From: Bacillus carboniphilus
Lineage (GTDB): Bacteria > Bacillota > Bacilli > Bacillales > JAIVKR01
Length of the DNA stretch: 47,351 nucleotides
Assembly (NCBI RefSeq): GCF_020524035.2
Contig: NZ_CP129015.1
Coordinates: 1-47,351, forward strand
Reading direction: 5' to 3'
The position numbers and the translations under genes are program-made. The notes under the pieces were generated by a model that worked only from the letters and a program-made list of their open reading frames with translations, made no database searches and was not told the DNA's origin. Shown here in pieces: positions 38,901-47,351 of the stretch. Position 1 is the first letter of the stretch, and each line of letters opens with the position of its first letter.

Positions 38901-39498
38901 GAACGATATCAAGGGTACAGCTTCTGAAAAATGGAATGAAATAAAAGATAACATCACAAGTGCGGCAGCAGATGCCACTGTCGATGCTATAGCTAGTTTT
39001 AGTCAACTTAAAAAAGATGCCGGGCAGAATGTCGCAGACTTACTGGGAACTATAGAAGGCTTTAAAGATGATGTGATCAGTTGGTTTAGCAACTTAGGAG
39101 ATAAACTTAAATTCGAAATTCCTAAACCTAAACTTCCTCACTTTTCAATAAGTGGAGGCTTTAGCTTAGATCCTCCCTCGGTTCCTAGTTTTGGTGTGGA
39201 ATGGTACAAAGATGGTGGAGTATTCGCTCCAAATTCTCCTAGGTTAATTGGTATTGGGGATGCGAATGTAGAAGAAGCAGCACTACCTTTAAGTGATGAT
39301 GTTTTAGGCAAGATTGGGGCAATGATTGCGAAGACCATGCCTGGACAGCAAACAACTATTGATAAAGGTCTAGCTTATAGTGCAAATCAAGCTATAGTGA
39401 TACAACTAACAAATCAAATGCTTTTAGATGATCAGATTATTGCCGAAAGCACAGATGAAATCTTAACAAACAATGTAGAATTGAAAAACTTTTTTTAG
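35941..39498 (+). CDS. Tape measure protein
   Basis: A 1185-residue protein, the longest gene. Residues ~1-270 are coiled coil (long Glu/Lys/Gln heptads), then a TP901-type tape measure core ([40 protein letters not shown]), a hydrophobic stretch near 615-700 ([37 protein letters not shown]), a second coiled coil (730-970), and a Pro-rich end ([13 protein letters not shown]). It sets tail length and enters the cell membrane with DNA. AAGGAGG precedes the ATG. Confidence 0.95.
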   Translation: MARKKNEASVTFTAFNKDFNKAIKEMRDESTKLTKEFKVQEEQLKQSGTATDRLTAKVDFLKEAQEVAKKKVQETEKQLDKAKETFGENSNEAEKLSRKLLDSKISYERLGTQIKQTEQQLEKVAHQTSETATELSSLKTEEQKLASEMSKVTNEFKLNQAQLGENASSTDKLRTNLVRLEGQQEVVSKQIDNTSQQLKLAKKHYGDNSTEASKLENKLLQLKTSQQKLSNQTDESRRAFDKQIDTMQQVRKVADKVADSVEKAGKKISEAGKNASATLSPAVAGSSALLTKSASDFDGANRQLIASLGTTGLEAEKLEQIMMDVWKSGYGESTDEVARSIATVKQNMMELDGEELNTVSRYAMNLASIFESDVTEVTRGADQMMNQFSLTTDEAFGLLIKGAQNGLNYSGELFDNVAEYSPLFNEMGFSADEYFQILINGSQNGAYNLDYVNDVMKEFQIRVKDGSDSTSEAMGALSTDTQQVWKEFLNGEKTVKDVFNAVIPELEGMEDQVLANNLGVSLFGTKWEDLESDVIYSLDNQTDALDGYETAMKDASKTVEESFGNRAKQTWREFQEALLPLGEELLDFAQDILPDVRKGVESLTDTLSEMSPETKKAILAIGGIAIAAGPVLFAIGGMVSGVGSLISGFGSASVALSAAGGASGVLSAALAALTGPVGLTIAGLAALGVGAYALNDHMQESSIQIEGFGDNVSESTKKAVNGFLELDEEATVALNSLAWSGQTVTDEMATNLIGTFDSMNTQILENMKADHEEQLQTTTDFFARSAALSEEEEAKILENVQLNQEEQALKIQEGQARVSEILTLAKDEKRAITEAEQLEINTIQANMKDTAIQVMSESEAEQKAILENLRTQSGEITATQAAEVVANATKQKDEVIAQANDQYNSTIAEIIRMRDESGIISADQAAKLIADAKKQRDETVSSAEETHQNVVTEAKAQAGEHVDQVDWETGEVLSKWEVFGNNISKTWNDIKGTASEKWNEIKDNITSAAADATVDAIASFSQLKKDAGQNVADLLGTIEGFKDDVISWFSNLGDKLKFEIPKPKLPHFSISGGFSLDPPSVPSFGVEWYKDGGVFAPNSPRLIGIGDANVEEAALPLSDDVLGKIGAMIAKTMPGQQTTIDKGLAYSANQAIVIQLTNQMLLDDQIIAESTDEILTNNVELKNFF

Positions 39499-39510
39499 TG
39501 GGCGATCACG

Positions 39511-40272
39511 ATGAATAAAAGTATCTTTAATTTTAAAATCGTCTATGATGACGGAACAGAAGTAGATATGCATGACTTGGGGTTATGGGTAGAAAATTTC
39601 AGAATCAAAGCACCACCACGAAAACATGATACTGAATCACTCGAAGCAAGAGACGGTGAGATTTATCTAGGATCAAAAATAGAACCTAGAAAGATTTCAA
39701 CGTCTTTTTCGTTTGAATGTGATGACTATGAGGAATTTGACCATTTCCGAGATGAAATATATAAAACTTTTTTATCTCTCCAGGAGTTTTATATTATCCG
39801 AGATTTGCAACCAAATAAACGTATGAGAGTTGCTGTAGATGGTGATTTTGACATCGACTATCTAACGTTGGAAGATGGAGAGTTTAGTATAAATTTAATC
39901 ATGTTTGACCCTTTGTTAGAGAGCGTGGATGAAGTCGAGTACAAATTTACGAGTAGCTCTTTTACTCTTAACAATCTTAGTGACATCCCAATCGACCCAC
40001 GCAAGCACGATTTAACAATCTCATTTGTTGGAAACTCAACCGGCTTAAAGATCAAAAACAATCGAACGCAGGATACGTGGGAGTACGAGGGTACGACAAC
40101 CACATCTGACACGCTTGTCCTAAATGGCATCCGGCCAGAGAAAAACAACCAGAGTATTGTACACGCCTGCAATCGCAAGGTGATTAAGTTGGATAAAGGC
40201 GAAAACCAGTTCACGATTTCAAACGCGTCTAACTTTGAGATTAGTTTTAATTTTAGGTTTAAATATATCTAA
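39511..40272 (+). CDS. Distal tail protein (Dit)
   Basis: A 253-residue Dit: N-terminal ring domain (FNFKIVYDDGTEVDMHDLGL, LEARDGEIYLGSKIEPRKIS, YEEFDHFRDEIYKTF) and a C-terminal galectin-like beta domain (HDLTISFVGNSTGLKIKNNR to FNFRFKYI). It forms the hexameric hub between tube and tip. The gene is complete and ends 21 bases before the transposon. Confidence 0.88.
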   Translation: MNKSIFNFKIVYDDGTEVDMHDLGLWVENFRIKAPPRKHDTESLEARDGEIYLGSKIEPRKISTSFSFECDDYEEFDHFRDEIYKTFLSLQEFYIIRDLQPNKRMRVAVDGDFDIDYLTLEDGEFSINLIMFDPLLESVDEVEYKFTSSSFTLNNLSDIPIDPRKHDLTISFVGNSTGLKIKNNRTQDTWEYEGTTTTSDTLVLNGIRPEKNNQSIVHACNRKVIKLDKGENQFTISNASNFEISFNFRFKYI

Positions 40273-40287
40273 GAAAGGATGTGGTAG

Positions 40288-40293
40288 AAATAT
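40288..40293. repeat. Left target-site duplication of the transposon
   Basis: AAATAT here and at 44602-44607 flank the element. Tn3-family elements duplicate 5 bp, so AATAT is the likely duplication and the extra A a coincidence. Confidence 0.85.
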
Positions 40294-40371
40294 GGGGTCA
40301 CGGTATCAATCGGAGAAAAATACACGTTTAGACACATTTTAGACACAATTCAACCGACTCCCTACACGTTA
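40294..40371 (+). repeat. Left terminal inverted repeat, 78 bp
   Basis: It begins with a standard 38-bp Tn3-type end (GGGGTCACGG to CGTTTAG) and continues for 40 bases that are also inverted at the right end, with one mismatch. It contains two TTTAGACACA-type words. Confidence 0.88.
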
Positions 40372-40517
40372 AGAAAAAGTTACTTTAAAATATGTTTTCA
40401 ATCACTTAATAAACTCGTCGTAGTCTCTATGAGAATATGACGAGTTTTAGTATAATATAAATGTCCTACCCCGTGAGTGGGTTGGATTAACTATTAAAAT
40501 ATTCGTCGTGTTCTACA
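40372..40517. promoter_or_regulatory. Candidate internal resolution site of TnpI
   Basis: The gap between the left end and tnpI. AAACTCGTC (40411-40419) is inverted as GACGAGTTT (40439-40447), and a further ATTCGTCGTG word lies near 40501. Tn4430 has its recombination site in this place. The promoter for tnpI-tnpA must also be here. Confidence 0.55.
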
Positions 40518-41474
40518 TTGGAGGTGATTAAGATAAATAAAATAACCCTCGCAGATTATTTTGATCATTTAGAACTAAAAGGATTAAGTCAATCAACCAT
40601 TCAGACGAACCGATCATCGATTTACCGATTCATTACTTGGATGAAAAAAAAGGAACCTCATCTTCTTAAGAATGATGAAATCTCTGTTTTACAAAAAGTC
40701 TTTCAGAAGAATATTAATCTATTTAAGAAAACGGCAGGGAAAGAAATGAACTGCAAAGTAGGAACGATCAACCTTACGATTCGCCATTTAAAACAATGTT
40801 TAGCTTGGTTACTAGAACAAAAATTGATCCCAGATAATCCAGCCGAAAAAATCGGATATATTCCTGAAGATCGGCTCAAAACAAAATGGATCACTGATCA
40901 GCAGGAACGACAATTGTTTGCTGAGCTTCGACTCCTTTTGGGTAACCAGAAACAGTATCGAAAGGTAATTCGTGAATATGCCATGATAGCCTTGATGTAT
41001 TTTACAGGGATACGTGTTGAAGAATTATGTCATATCAAATTAACAGATATCCAAATTAATGAGCGTTCAGGATGGATCTACGTATACGGAAAAGAAAATA
41101 AGCAACGTAAAATAGATTTGAACAAATCTATTAGGAAGATATTATTTCAGTATTTAAAAGAGTATAAGGGAAGTTTAAAAGGTCCTTATCTGTTTGACTC
41201 TCAACGATCTGAGCAGGTGACCACTAGAGCCTACATGCGGCATGTTATTAAAAAGTATGAAAGACGACTAAATATGCCCAATCTTACTTGCCATGCTCTG
41301 AGACATACTTGCTTGCATAATTTAGTAAAGGAGGGTGTTCCCTTATCTACTGTTGCAGAGATTGCTGGTCATTTAAAAACGGATGGAACACCGAATGTTG
41401 ATATGACTTTACGTTATATCAAGCCCAGTGAGGAAGAAAAAGCGAATGCAATGGAATTGATTAGTTGGGACTAA
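40518..41474 (+). CDS. tnpI: TnpI tyrosine recombinase of the transposon
   Basis: A ~318-residue tyrosine recombinase: N-terminal SAM-like DNA-binding domain (FDHLELKGLSQSTIQTNRSS), then the catalytic set R in YFTGIRVEELCHIKL, HALRHTCLHNLV, AGHLKTDG and the nucleophile in TLRYIKPSEEE. It resolves cointegrates. The frame starts with TTG at 40518, but GGAGGTG at 40519-40525 suggests initiation a few codons later at a non-standard ATT/ATA codon; the exact start is uncertain. Not a phage integrase: it lies inside the transposon ends. Confidence 0.92.
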   Translation: MEVIKINKITLADYFDHLELKGLSQSTIQTNRSSIYRFITWMKKKEPHLLKNDEISVLQKVFQKNINLFKKTAGKEMNCKVGTINLTIRHLKQCLAWLLEQKLIPDNPAEKIGYIPEDRLKTKWITDQQERQLFAELRLLLGNQKQYRKVIREYAMIALMYFTGIRVEELCHIKLTDIQINERSGWIYVYGKENKQRKIDLNKSIRKILFQYLKEYKGSLKGPYLFDSQRSEQVTTRAYMRHVIKKYERRLNMPNLTCHALRHTCLHNLVKEGVPLSTVAEIAGHLKTDGTPNVDMTLRYIKPSEEEKANAMELISWD

Positions 41475-41510
41475 TAATAAAAAAGAGGATAATCTAGGAG
41501 GATTTATTCA

Positions 41511-44499
41511 TTGGAAAAGAGAAAATTACTGACACCGTCTCTCCGTAAACAGTTATATGAAATCCCTGAAAATATGGACCAACGAGAGCTAGCTCGATAT
41601 TATACAATTACCTCTGAAGAAAAATCTTTGATTCACCAACAACGTGGAGCTCCAAACCGTTTAGGATATGCGGTTCAAATCTGTTATCTTCGTTTTCCAG
41701 GTCGCCCATTGACGGCTGGGGAATTAGTACCGGACTCCGTTCTTAGTTATATTGCCAAGCAAATTGGGATATCTCCAGATGCATTAGAACGTTACACCAG
41801 TTCCAGAGGTGGTGAAACAAGACGGGAACATCTACGGAAAATTAGAAATCAGTTCGGGTATCGGACCTTCACTTCCACAGAGTACAGAGAACTCTCTCAC
41901 TGGCTTTTACCAACGGCTATGAGTACGGATAAAGGGATTATTTTGGTGGAATCACTCATTACAGAAATGAGAAATAGAAAAATCATTCTTCCTGCAATAT
42001 ACGCTGTTGAGCATATAGGTTGGTCCGTTCGGGAGAGAGCAAAAAAAAATATCTATAAGCAATTGACCATGGGGCTATCAACAGAGCAATGTGAAAGACT
42101 GGATCAATTGTTAGTTTTGAGTGAAGGGGCGAAACAATCTTATCTCACTTGGTTACGTAAACCACCTAACTCTATATCTAGCAAGAGCTTTCATGAAATC
42201 GTGGATCGACACGACTTTATTCAGGAACTTCAATTACCATTGAACAATGGAAGAGATGTTCATCAAAATCGTCTATTGCAAATGGCTAGGGAAGGAGCTC
42301 GTTACTCAAATCAACATATAGCTCGCTTTAATCCATTGAAACGTCACGCAACGATTATGGCCTTTTTGATTCATACCTATTCTTTTCTTATTGACCATGG
42401 GCTAGATCTGTATGACAAGTTAATCGGGAGAATGTTTAATCGTGGAGAAAATAAGGGCAATGAAGAATTTAAGAAAGATGGAAAGTCCATTAATGAGAAA
42501 GTTCGCCTATATGCTGAATTGGGAAGAGCGCTTATCGAAGCAAAAGAAGCAAAACAGGATCCATTTGAAACCTTGCAATCTATTATTTCTTGGGATAAGT
42601 TTGTACAAACAGTAGAAGAAGCTGGTCAAATTGCGCGGCCTGTGGAGTTCGATTTTCTTGAGCTATTGGATGATCACTATAACAGCATGAGAAAGTTCGC
42701 CCCTCGATTGCTAGATACGTATATTTTTAAGGCATCACATCCAAGTGAGTCTCTGTTAAAAGCCCTTCACCTGTTAAAGGACTTAAATGACACTCGTAAA
42801 AGGAAGGTTCCAGAAGATGCACCTATCCATTTTGTGAAGCCGAAGTGGCAGAAGCACGTGTTTAAAGAGGATGGAATCGATCGCCATTACTATGAAATCT
42901 GTGTCATGGCGCAACTTCGTAATCACCTTCGATCGGGAGATATGTGGGTAGTAGGAAGCCGACAATATAAAGACTTCGAGGATTATTTGCTAACGCCTGA
43001 AACTTGGAATGAAGTGAAACAATCTAATCAAATTCCTTTAAAGATCTCTACAGATGTAAACCATTATCTTAAAGAACGTCAAGAAATATTAGAGAATGAA
43101 TTAGAAAAGATCATTCAGTTGATTCAGAACAAGGAATTGCCTGATGTAGTCATTGAAGATCAACATATTAGGATTTCTAAGTCGAAAAAAAACGTTCCAG
43201 AAGAAGCAGAACTCTTAATCCGCCAAGTAAATGACCTATTACCTCGAGTTAAGCTAACCGATCTACTTGTAGAAGTAGATGGATGGACCCATTTTACAAA
43301 ACATTTTACCCATTTGCATTCAAATTCTGAACCGAAGGAAAAATCCATCCTGTTTCTTCGCTATCTTAGCAGACGGAATCAATTTAGGATTGTCTAAAAT
43401 GGCTGATGCCTGCCCTGGTATTACATACGAACAGCTTGCTTGGGTGGCTGATTGGTACATACGTGAAGAAACCTATTCCAAAGCCCAAGCTGAAATCGTT
43501 GATTTCCATCATTCTCACCCATTCTCTATTCATTTTGGAGATGGAACAACATCTTCTTCTGACGGACAGGATTTTCGGGCTGGATACCAAGCTGGACCAT
43601 CAGCACAAATTAATCCGAATTATGGCTCAGATCCCAGAGTAAAATTCTATTCTCATGTTTCTGATCAATATAGTCCATTCTTCGTCAAAGTAATCAGCTC
43701 TGCTGAAAAAGAAGCCCCACATATTATTGATGGATTATTAAATCATGAAACTGAATTGAAGATTGAAGAGCATTACACAGACACAGCAGGATTTGTGGAT
43801 CATATTTTTGCCATGTGTCGGTTATTGGGATTTCGATTCGCTCCTCGAGTGAAAAGTATGGGGACAAACAAGATCTATACCTTTCAAAAGCCTAGCCAAT
43901 ACTCTGAATTATCTTTTCTGATGAGCAACCAAACAATAAAAACAAAACTAATTAAGGAGAATTGGGACCATGTCTTACATCTCACAAGCTCTATATTTCG
44001 TGGAACAGTGACGGCCTCATTGATTCTAAAAAAATTGAGTTCCTACCCTCGGCAAAATGGACTATCTACTGCCTTACGTGAAGTGGGAAGGATTGAACAT
44101 AGTTTACATATCTTAGCGTGGATACAAGATCCAGAATTCCGTAAACGAGTCCAGATCGGTCTGAATAAAGGGGAATCAGCAAATGCATTAAGAAGAGCAG
44201 TTGCCTTTAACCGATTAGGAGAAATACGAGATCGCTCCTATGAAGATCAATCACATCGAGCGAGTGGCATTCAACTAGTCATCACGGCAATCATTCTATG
44301 GAATACGGTGTATATTGATCAAGTAGTAGAAGCCTTACGAGCAAAAGGGATAGATATTCCAGAAGAATATTTAAAGTACTTATCCCCATTGGGATGGGAG
44401 CACATTAACCTCACAGGTGATTATGTATGGAACCTGAAGCAACAAATACCTCTCGATAATTTAAGACCTTTAAGAGAAAAGAATTCTTTAAAATTATAG
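41511..44499 (+). CDS. tnpA: Tn3-family transposase TnpA, one frameshift
   Basis: About 995 residues once joined. The first frame (41511-43397) covers the N-terminal DNA-binding and linker domains; the second frame (continuing to 44499) covers the catalytic part: FGDGTTSSSDGQDF, FYSHVSDQYSPFFVKVISSA and GEIRDRSYEDQSHRASG give the D, D and E. Near 43350 the text CTGTTTCTTCGCT should read CTGTTCTTCGCT, giving the family motif FFAILADGINLGLSKMA. One extra T breaks it. Either an error, or the element is now unable to move on its own. Confidence 0.9.
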
Positions 44500-44523
44500 T
44501 AGTGCAAACGACCGACGATCCAC

Positions 44524-44601
44524 TAACGTGTAGGGAGTCGGTTAAATTGTGTCTAAAATGTGTCTAAACGTGTATTTTTCTCCGATTGATACCGTGACCC
44601 C
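44524..44601 (-). repeat. Right terminal inverted repeat, 78 bp
   Basis: The reverse complement equals the left end 40294-40371 except one base. Ends at GTGACCCC before the right target duplication. Confidence 0.88.
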
Positions 44602-44607
44602 AAATAT
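44602..44607. repeat. Right target-site duplication of the transposon
   Basis: AAATAT, matching 40288-40293. Its last two bases with G44608 make the ATG of the tail gene. Confidence 0.85.
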
Positions 44608-45139
44608 GGGGTGGTTATTTAAGAGTGACAACGTCCATACTTCCGCACGGGATAAAGGAGATGGCACGCCGATCACAGATGTCAGCTTGCAGGAGCGAAA
44701 GGCGAGGGTTAGACCGATTAAGGTAACATCTACTTCAACGATCCTGGCAGGAGAGAATGAATTAATCGAGATCAGACCAACTGATGGAACGATAGCGACT
44801 ATAGTTTCTGTGGCTATCGCGGTAGATGCGATACAAGAAGCAACAACCGGACATAACGAAGTCACAATTTACCAAGACACCTACTATAGAGATTGTTATG
44901 CAAGAGTCTTTAGATCGTATGACAAATCTATCAGAATGAGAGCGAACATTCTCAATGAAGGAGAATTTTACACAGGTTATGGACCGGAAAACAACGAACA
45001 ACTTCAACAATCACTAAAAGATTTACTCTTTTCAGATGACTTACCACTAATTTTTAGATTTTCAAACAACACAGATGCCGATCAAAAATCCTTGAGAGAA
45101 GTTAGACTAATCGTTCGAGAGGAGGCGGTCACGTGGTAA
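44606..45139 (+). CDS. Minor tail protein whose start is abutted by the transposon
   Basis: A 177-residue protein (MGWLFKSDNVHTSARDKGDG, KARVRPIKVTSTSTILAGEN, YQDTYYRDCYARVFRSYDKS, LPLIFRFSNNTDADQKSLRE) between Dit and the tail-associated protein. Family not recognised; beta-rich. The ATG uses the last two bases of the target duplication, so the protein is intact, but AAAGGATGTGG, its natural ribosome site, now lies on the other side of the transposon. Upstream of the ATG is only the terminal repeat. An in-frame extension back into the transposon begins at 44549. Confidence 0.75.
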   Translation: MGWLFKSDNVHTSARDKGDGTPITDVSLQERKARVRPIKVTSTSTILAGENELIEIRPTDGTIATIVSVAIAVDAIQEATTGHNEVTIYQDTYYRDCYARVFRSYDKSIRMRANILNEGEFYTGYGPENNEQLQQSLKDLLFSDDLPLIFRFSNNTDADQKSLREVRLIVREEAVTW

Positions 45140-45261
45140 AACAAGTCGGAGACACATTTATGGTTGAAGAATTGGACGAAAACGGCAACTTAATCGAGGT
45201 TGAATATCAAGTCGTGGAAGTCCAAGAAAACGCGACGATCTCGCAGAAAGTATTAGATTAG
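45133..45261 (+). CDS. Small acidic tail-module protein
   Basis: A 42-residue protein (MVKQVGDTFMVEELDENGNL, IEVEYQVVEVQENATISQKV) with GGAGGCGG upstream of GTG 45133, overlapping the preceding stop. Unknown role; conserved position before the tip protein in such phages is possible but not verified. Confidence 0.55.
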   Translation: MVKQVGDTFMVEELDENGNLIEVEYQVVEVQENATISQKVLD

Positions 45262-45273
45262 AAGGTTGATAAC

Positions 45274-47351
45274 ATGAGCGATTATATGACAATCACAAAC
45301 CTGTTGGGGGAGTCAGAACCCTTGACGGGTATTACAAATTTAACGAGATTTAGACGGATTAATGGGGAATTATATATCACTCTCACAGTTTTACCTGGAT
45401 CAAAATGCTTTGATCTAGTCGAGGAAGAATCCATTATCAATTTTGATGGTGAAGAATATGTCATTAAAATCATCGAAAAGAAAACGCGTGGACAGACGTA
45501 CATCAAAGAAGTATCAGCGGTTCATAAATTTTTCGCAACCCTTAAAGATGACTATATCTATCATAAATATGGTGATTGGACATCAATGCCTCAAGCGCTT
45601 TTTTACCCTTTTGAGGATACTGGCTTTGAATATACAATCATAGATAGCTATAATTTCGGATTGCACTTTTGGGAGGATGGTTTTGGCGATCAAGATAAAC
45701 TAGGCGCATTTGAGGATATTTTGAATACCTATGGCGCGGAGTTCAAGATCATTAATAATAATCATATCCAAATAGCGAGAGAGATTGGCGGAGTAACAGA
45801 TTTTCAGTTGCGCTATAACCACAATATCAAAGGGATTAAAGTTCGAGTGGAGCCACCTACAGTTACCTATGTTAAAGGGTATGGGAAAGACGGGTTGGAA
45901 GTTGAATATACGAGTCCTTACGCTGATATCTACAGACAACTTAAAAAAGGAAAATTTGTAGACGAAACGATTGAAGATGAAGATGATCTTTTAGAAGCAA
46001 TTAAAGAGAGCATCGACGATGAGCCAAAAGTTAGCGTATCATGCGATTTCATCGAGTTGAAAGACCAAAACTATCAAGGTGAGTTTCCGAATATCGGAGA
46101 TTATCTATATTTAATCCATGAGCCTTTAGGATACGATTTCAAAATTAGAATCGTTGAAACTAAAGAGACGTTTGACGCTGATTTAAAAGCGATTAAAACA
46201 GAGATACAACTTGGCAACATGAAAGGTGACATGAGTCAGATCGTCGCTAATTTAAACTCTAAAACTAACAAAATTATCACACCTGATGGGACGTTGAGAA
46301 AGTCCATTTTGCCAAATGATATTCCTCCAGTGCCAGCTAATGTTGTAGTCACAGGTGGATTTCAAACGATTCAACTAGAGTGGGACTTTAATAATGACGT
46401 TTATGGTTTGTATGAAGTTTATGGGGCTAAGGATGAGGGGTTTTATCCGTCTACCGACACGCTATTATGGAGTGGGAAAGTCAGCGGTTTTTTTCATAAA
46501 GTCCAAACAAACGAAACTTGGTACTACAGAGTACGGGCAATAAACGCTCATGGTAATGCGTCAGCCTATACAGATGAGTTTTCAGCGACGACTTATAAAA
46601 TTATAACCGATGATATTTTATTTGGAGCAATCACAGCAGATCTAATTGAGGACTTGGCCATTGAAGCTAAAAAGCTTGCGAAAGACTCGATCACAAATGA
46701 TAAGTTAGCTGATGGAGTGTCACAGCTACTAAAATAGCAAACTTAGCCGTTGGGAATGCAGCCATACAAAATGGAGCTATCACAAATGCAAAAATAGGGA
46801 CAGCAGCCATAGACTCAACTCATATTAAAGACGCAGCTATTACTAGCGCTAAAATCGGTACAGCTGTTATTGATGATGCCCATATTGCTAACGCTACTAT
46901 CACGAGTGCGAAAATTAAAGAACTGACTGCCGATTTGATCAAAAGTGGTGTGTTGGAAGGGGATACTCATTAAGGGAGTAAGGATTGAAGGATCAACGAT
47001 CGTCTCTGAAAATGATGACTCTTTAACAGAGATCACAGCAGATTGGTTTGTGAACAAAAGTAAAGAAGATGGCCAACAAACAAAAATAAGTGATGGATTT
47101 ATCACCGTATCTGGCCGAGATGGATCAGAATTAAACATATCCAGTAGGAGTGTTTTTTCACCTGAAAAGTTAGGCATAACAGCAAGCAACGGTTTTGAAA
47201 TCGAATCCCCAGTAGCTGACAGACGAACCGAAGCCTATTTCAGTGTTAAAGCGTTAGGTCGCTCAACATCAGGCAGATGGTTGAAAGTAGCAAAAATTAA
47301 TAACACAAGTGATTTAGGAGCGTTAGAATATTCCACATTTGCAGGGACTCT
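45274..47351 (+). CDS. Tail-associated protein (Tal/tail endopeptidase type), frameshifted, runs off the window end
   Basis: Residues ~1-340 match the prophage endopeptidase tail family (YMTITNLLGESEPLTGITNL, YIKEVSAVHKFFATLKDDYI, FEDILNTYGAEFKIINNNHI). A fibronectin type III-like domain follows (~350-440, PPVPANVVVTGGFQTIQLEW), then repeats of the AI..AKIG type. The frame closes at 46737, but two bases (CA) extra near 46724 explain it (GVSATKIANLAVGNAAI restored). A further extra C near 46968 breaks DTIKGVRIEGSTI. The last frame is open to 47351 and probably continues at base 3 of the window. Confidence 0.8.

Larger units (their letters stand above)
40294..44601 (+). mobile_element. Tn3-family transposon with tnpI recombinase (Tn4430-like)
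   Basis: A 4308-bp element with tnpI and tnpA in the same direction, ends starting GGGGTCACGG in inverted orientation and a 5-bp target duplication. A tyrosine recombinase in place of a serine resolvase is the mark of the Tn4430-type branch of the Tn3 family in Bacillus. It carries no other cargo. It inserted across the start codon of the tail gene at 44606 and separates it from its ribosome site at 40275-40282. Confidence 0.93.

Noticed and set aside
40518-41474. Phage integrase
   Set aside because: It is a tyrosine recombinase, but lies between the transposon ends and directly before its transposase, the tnpI position of Tn4430-type elements.
43279-43400. Independent start for the second tnpA frame
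   Set aside because: The upstream part of that frame is not protein-like; the family motif begins at the frame break, so it is one split gene.

Overview
This AT-rich window with strong GGAGG ribosome binding sites and frequent TTG/GTG starts looks like a temperate siphovirus of a Firmicute, most probably a Bacillaceae host. No phage integrase is present. Instead there is a plasmid maintenance block (iteron-bearing replication initiator, ParM-like actin with an adaptor, an FtsK-like ATPase), so the element reads as a phage-plasmid: a prophage kept as an extrachromosomal circle. The two ends of the window fall inside what looks like one tail-fibre gene, so the window is probably a nearly complete circular molecule opened at an arbitrary point.

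Layout. 1-2325: end of the tail fibre, two holin-like proteins and an amidase endolysin (lysis). 2376-3439, minus strand: secreted protein plus small membrane protein, a candidate cargo pair. 3654-10722, mostly minus strand: plasmid module with a replication-relaxation-type protein, FtsK-like ATPase, membrane protein, ParR-like and ParM-like proteins, a candidate parC, a DUF3967-like protein and Rep. Four 23-bp iterons lie inside rep, and the rep leader shows an attenuator-like hairpin and a counter-transcribed RNA. 10915-12692: an IS200/IS605-type element (tnpA, tnpB). 13350-14961: an arbitrium communication module (aimR, aimP, candidate aimX). 14999-16664: CI-like repressor, Cro-like protein and BRO/ORF6C antirepressor. 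16700-25623: early genes for recombination and replication (Gam, an annealing-type protein, replisome organiser, DnaC, RusA, dUTPase) and a late regulator. 25794-26427: HicAB toxin-antitoxin. 27147-47351 and on into 1-908: HNH, terminase, head, tail and tail-tip genes in the usual siphovirus order.

How it works together (inference). AimR and the AimP-derived peptide would count recent infections and act with CI/Cro/antirepressor to choose between lysis and lysogeny. In lysogeny Rep, ParMRC and HicAB would hold the circle; in lysis the HNH/terminase genes package it and holin/amidase release it.

Mobile DNA has struck several times: the IS605-type element, a 407-bp non-autonomous relative whose removal restores a phage gene exactly, a 4.3-kb Tn3-family transposon (tnpI, tnpA) inserted at the start codon of a tail gene, and a solo 58-bp copy of its terminal repeat. 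At least ten small frameshifts break otherwise recognisable genes (parM, the annealing protein, dnaC, tnpA, the tail fibre and others). Most look like one extra base in a short run, so sequencing error must be excluded before calling the element defective. Two probable recoding sites are separate from these: a canonical -1 slip in the tail assembly chaperone and an in-frame TGA at the end of the tail tube gene.
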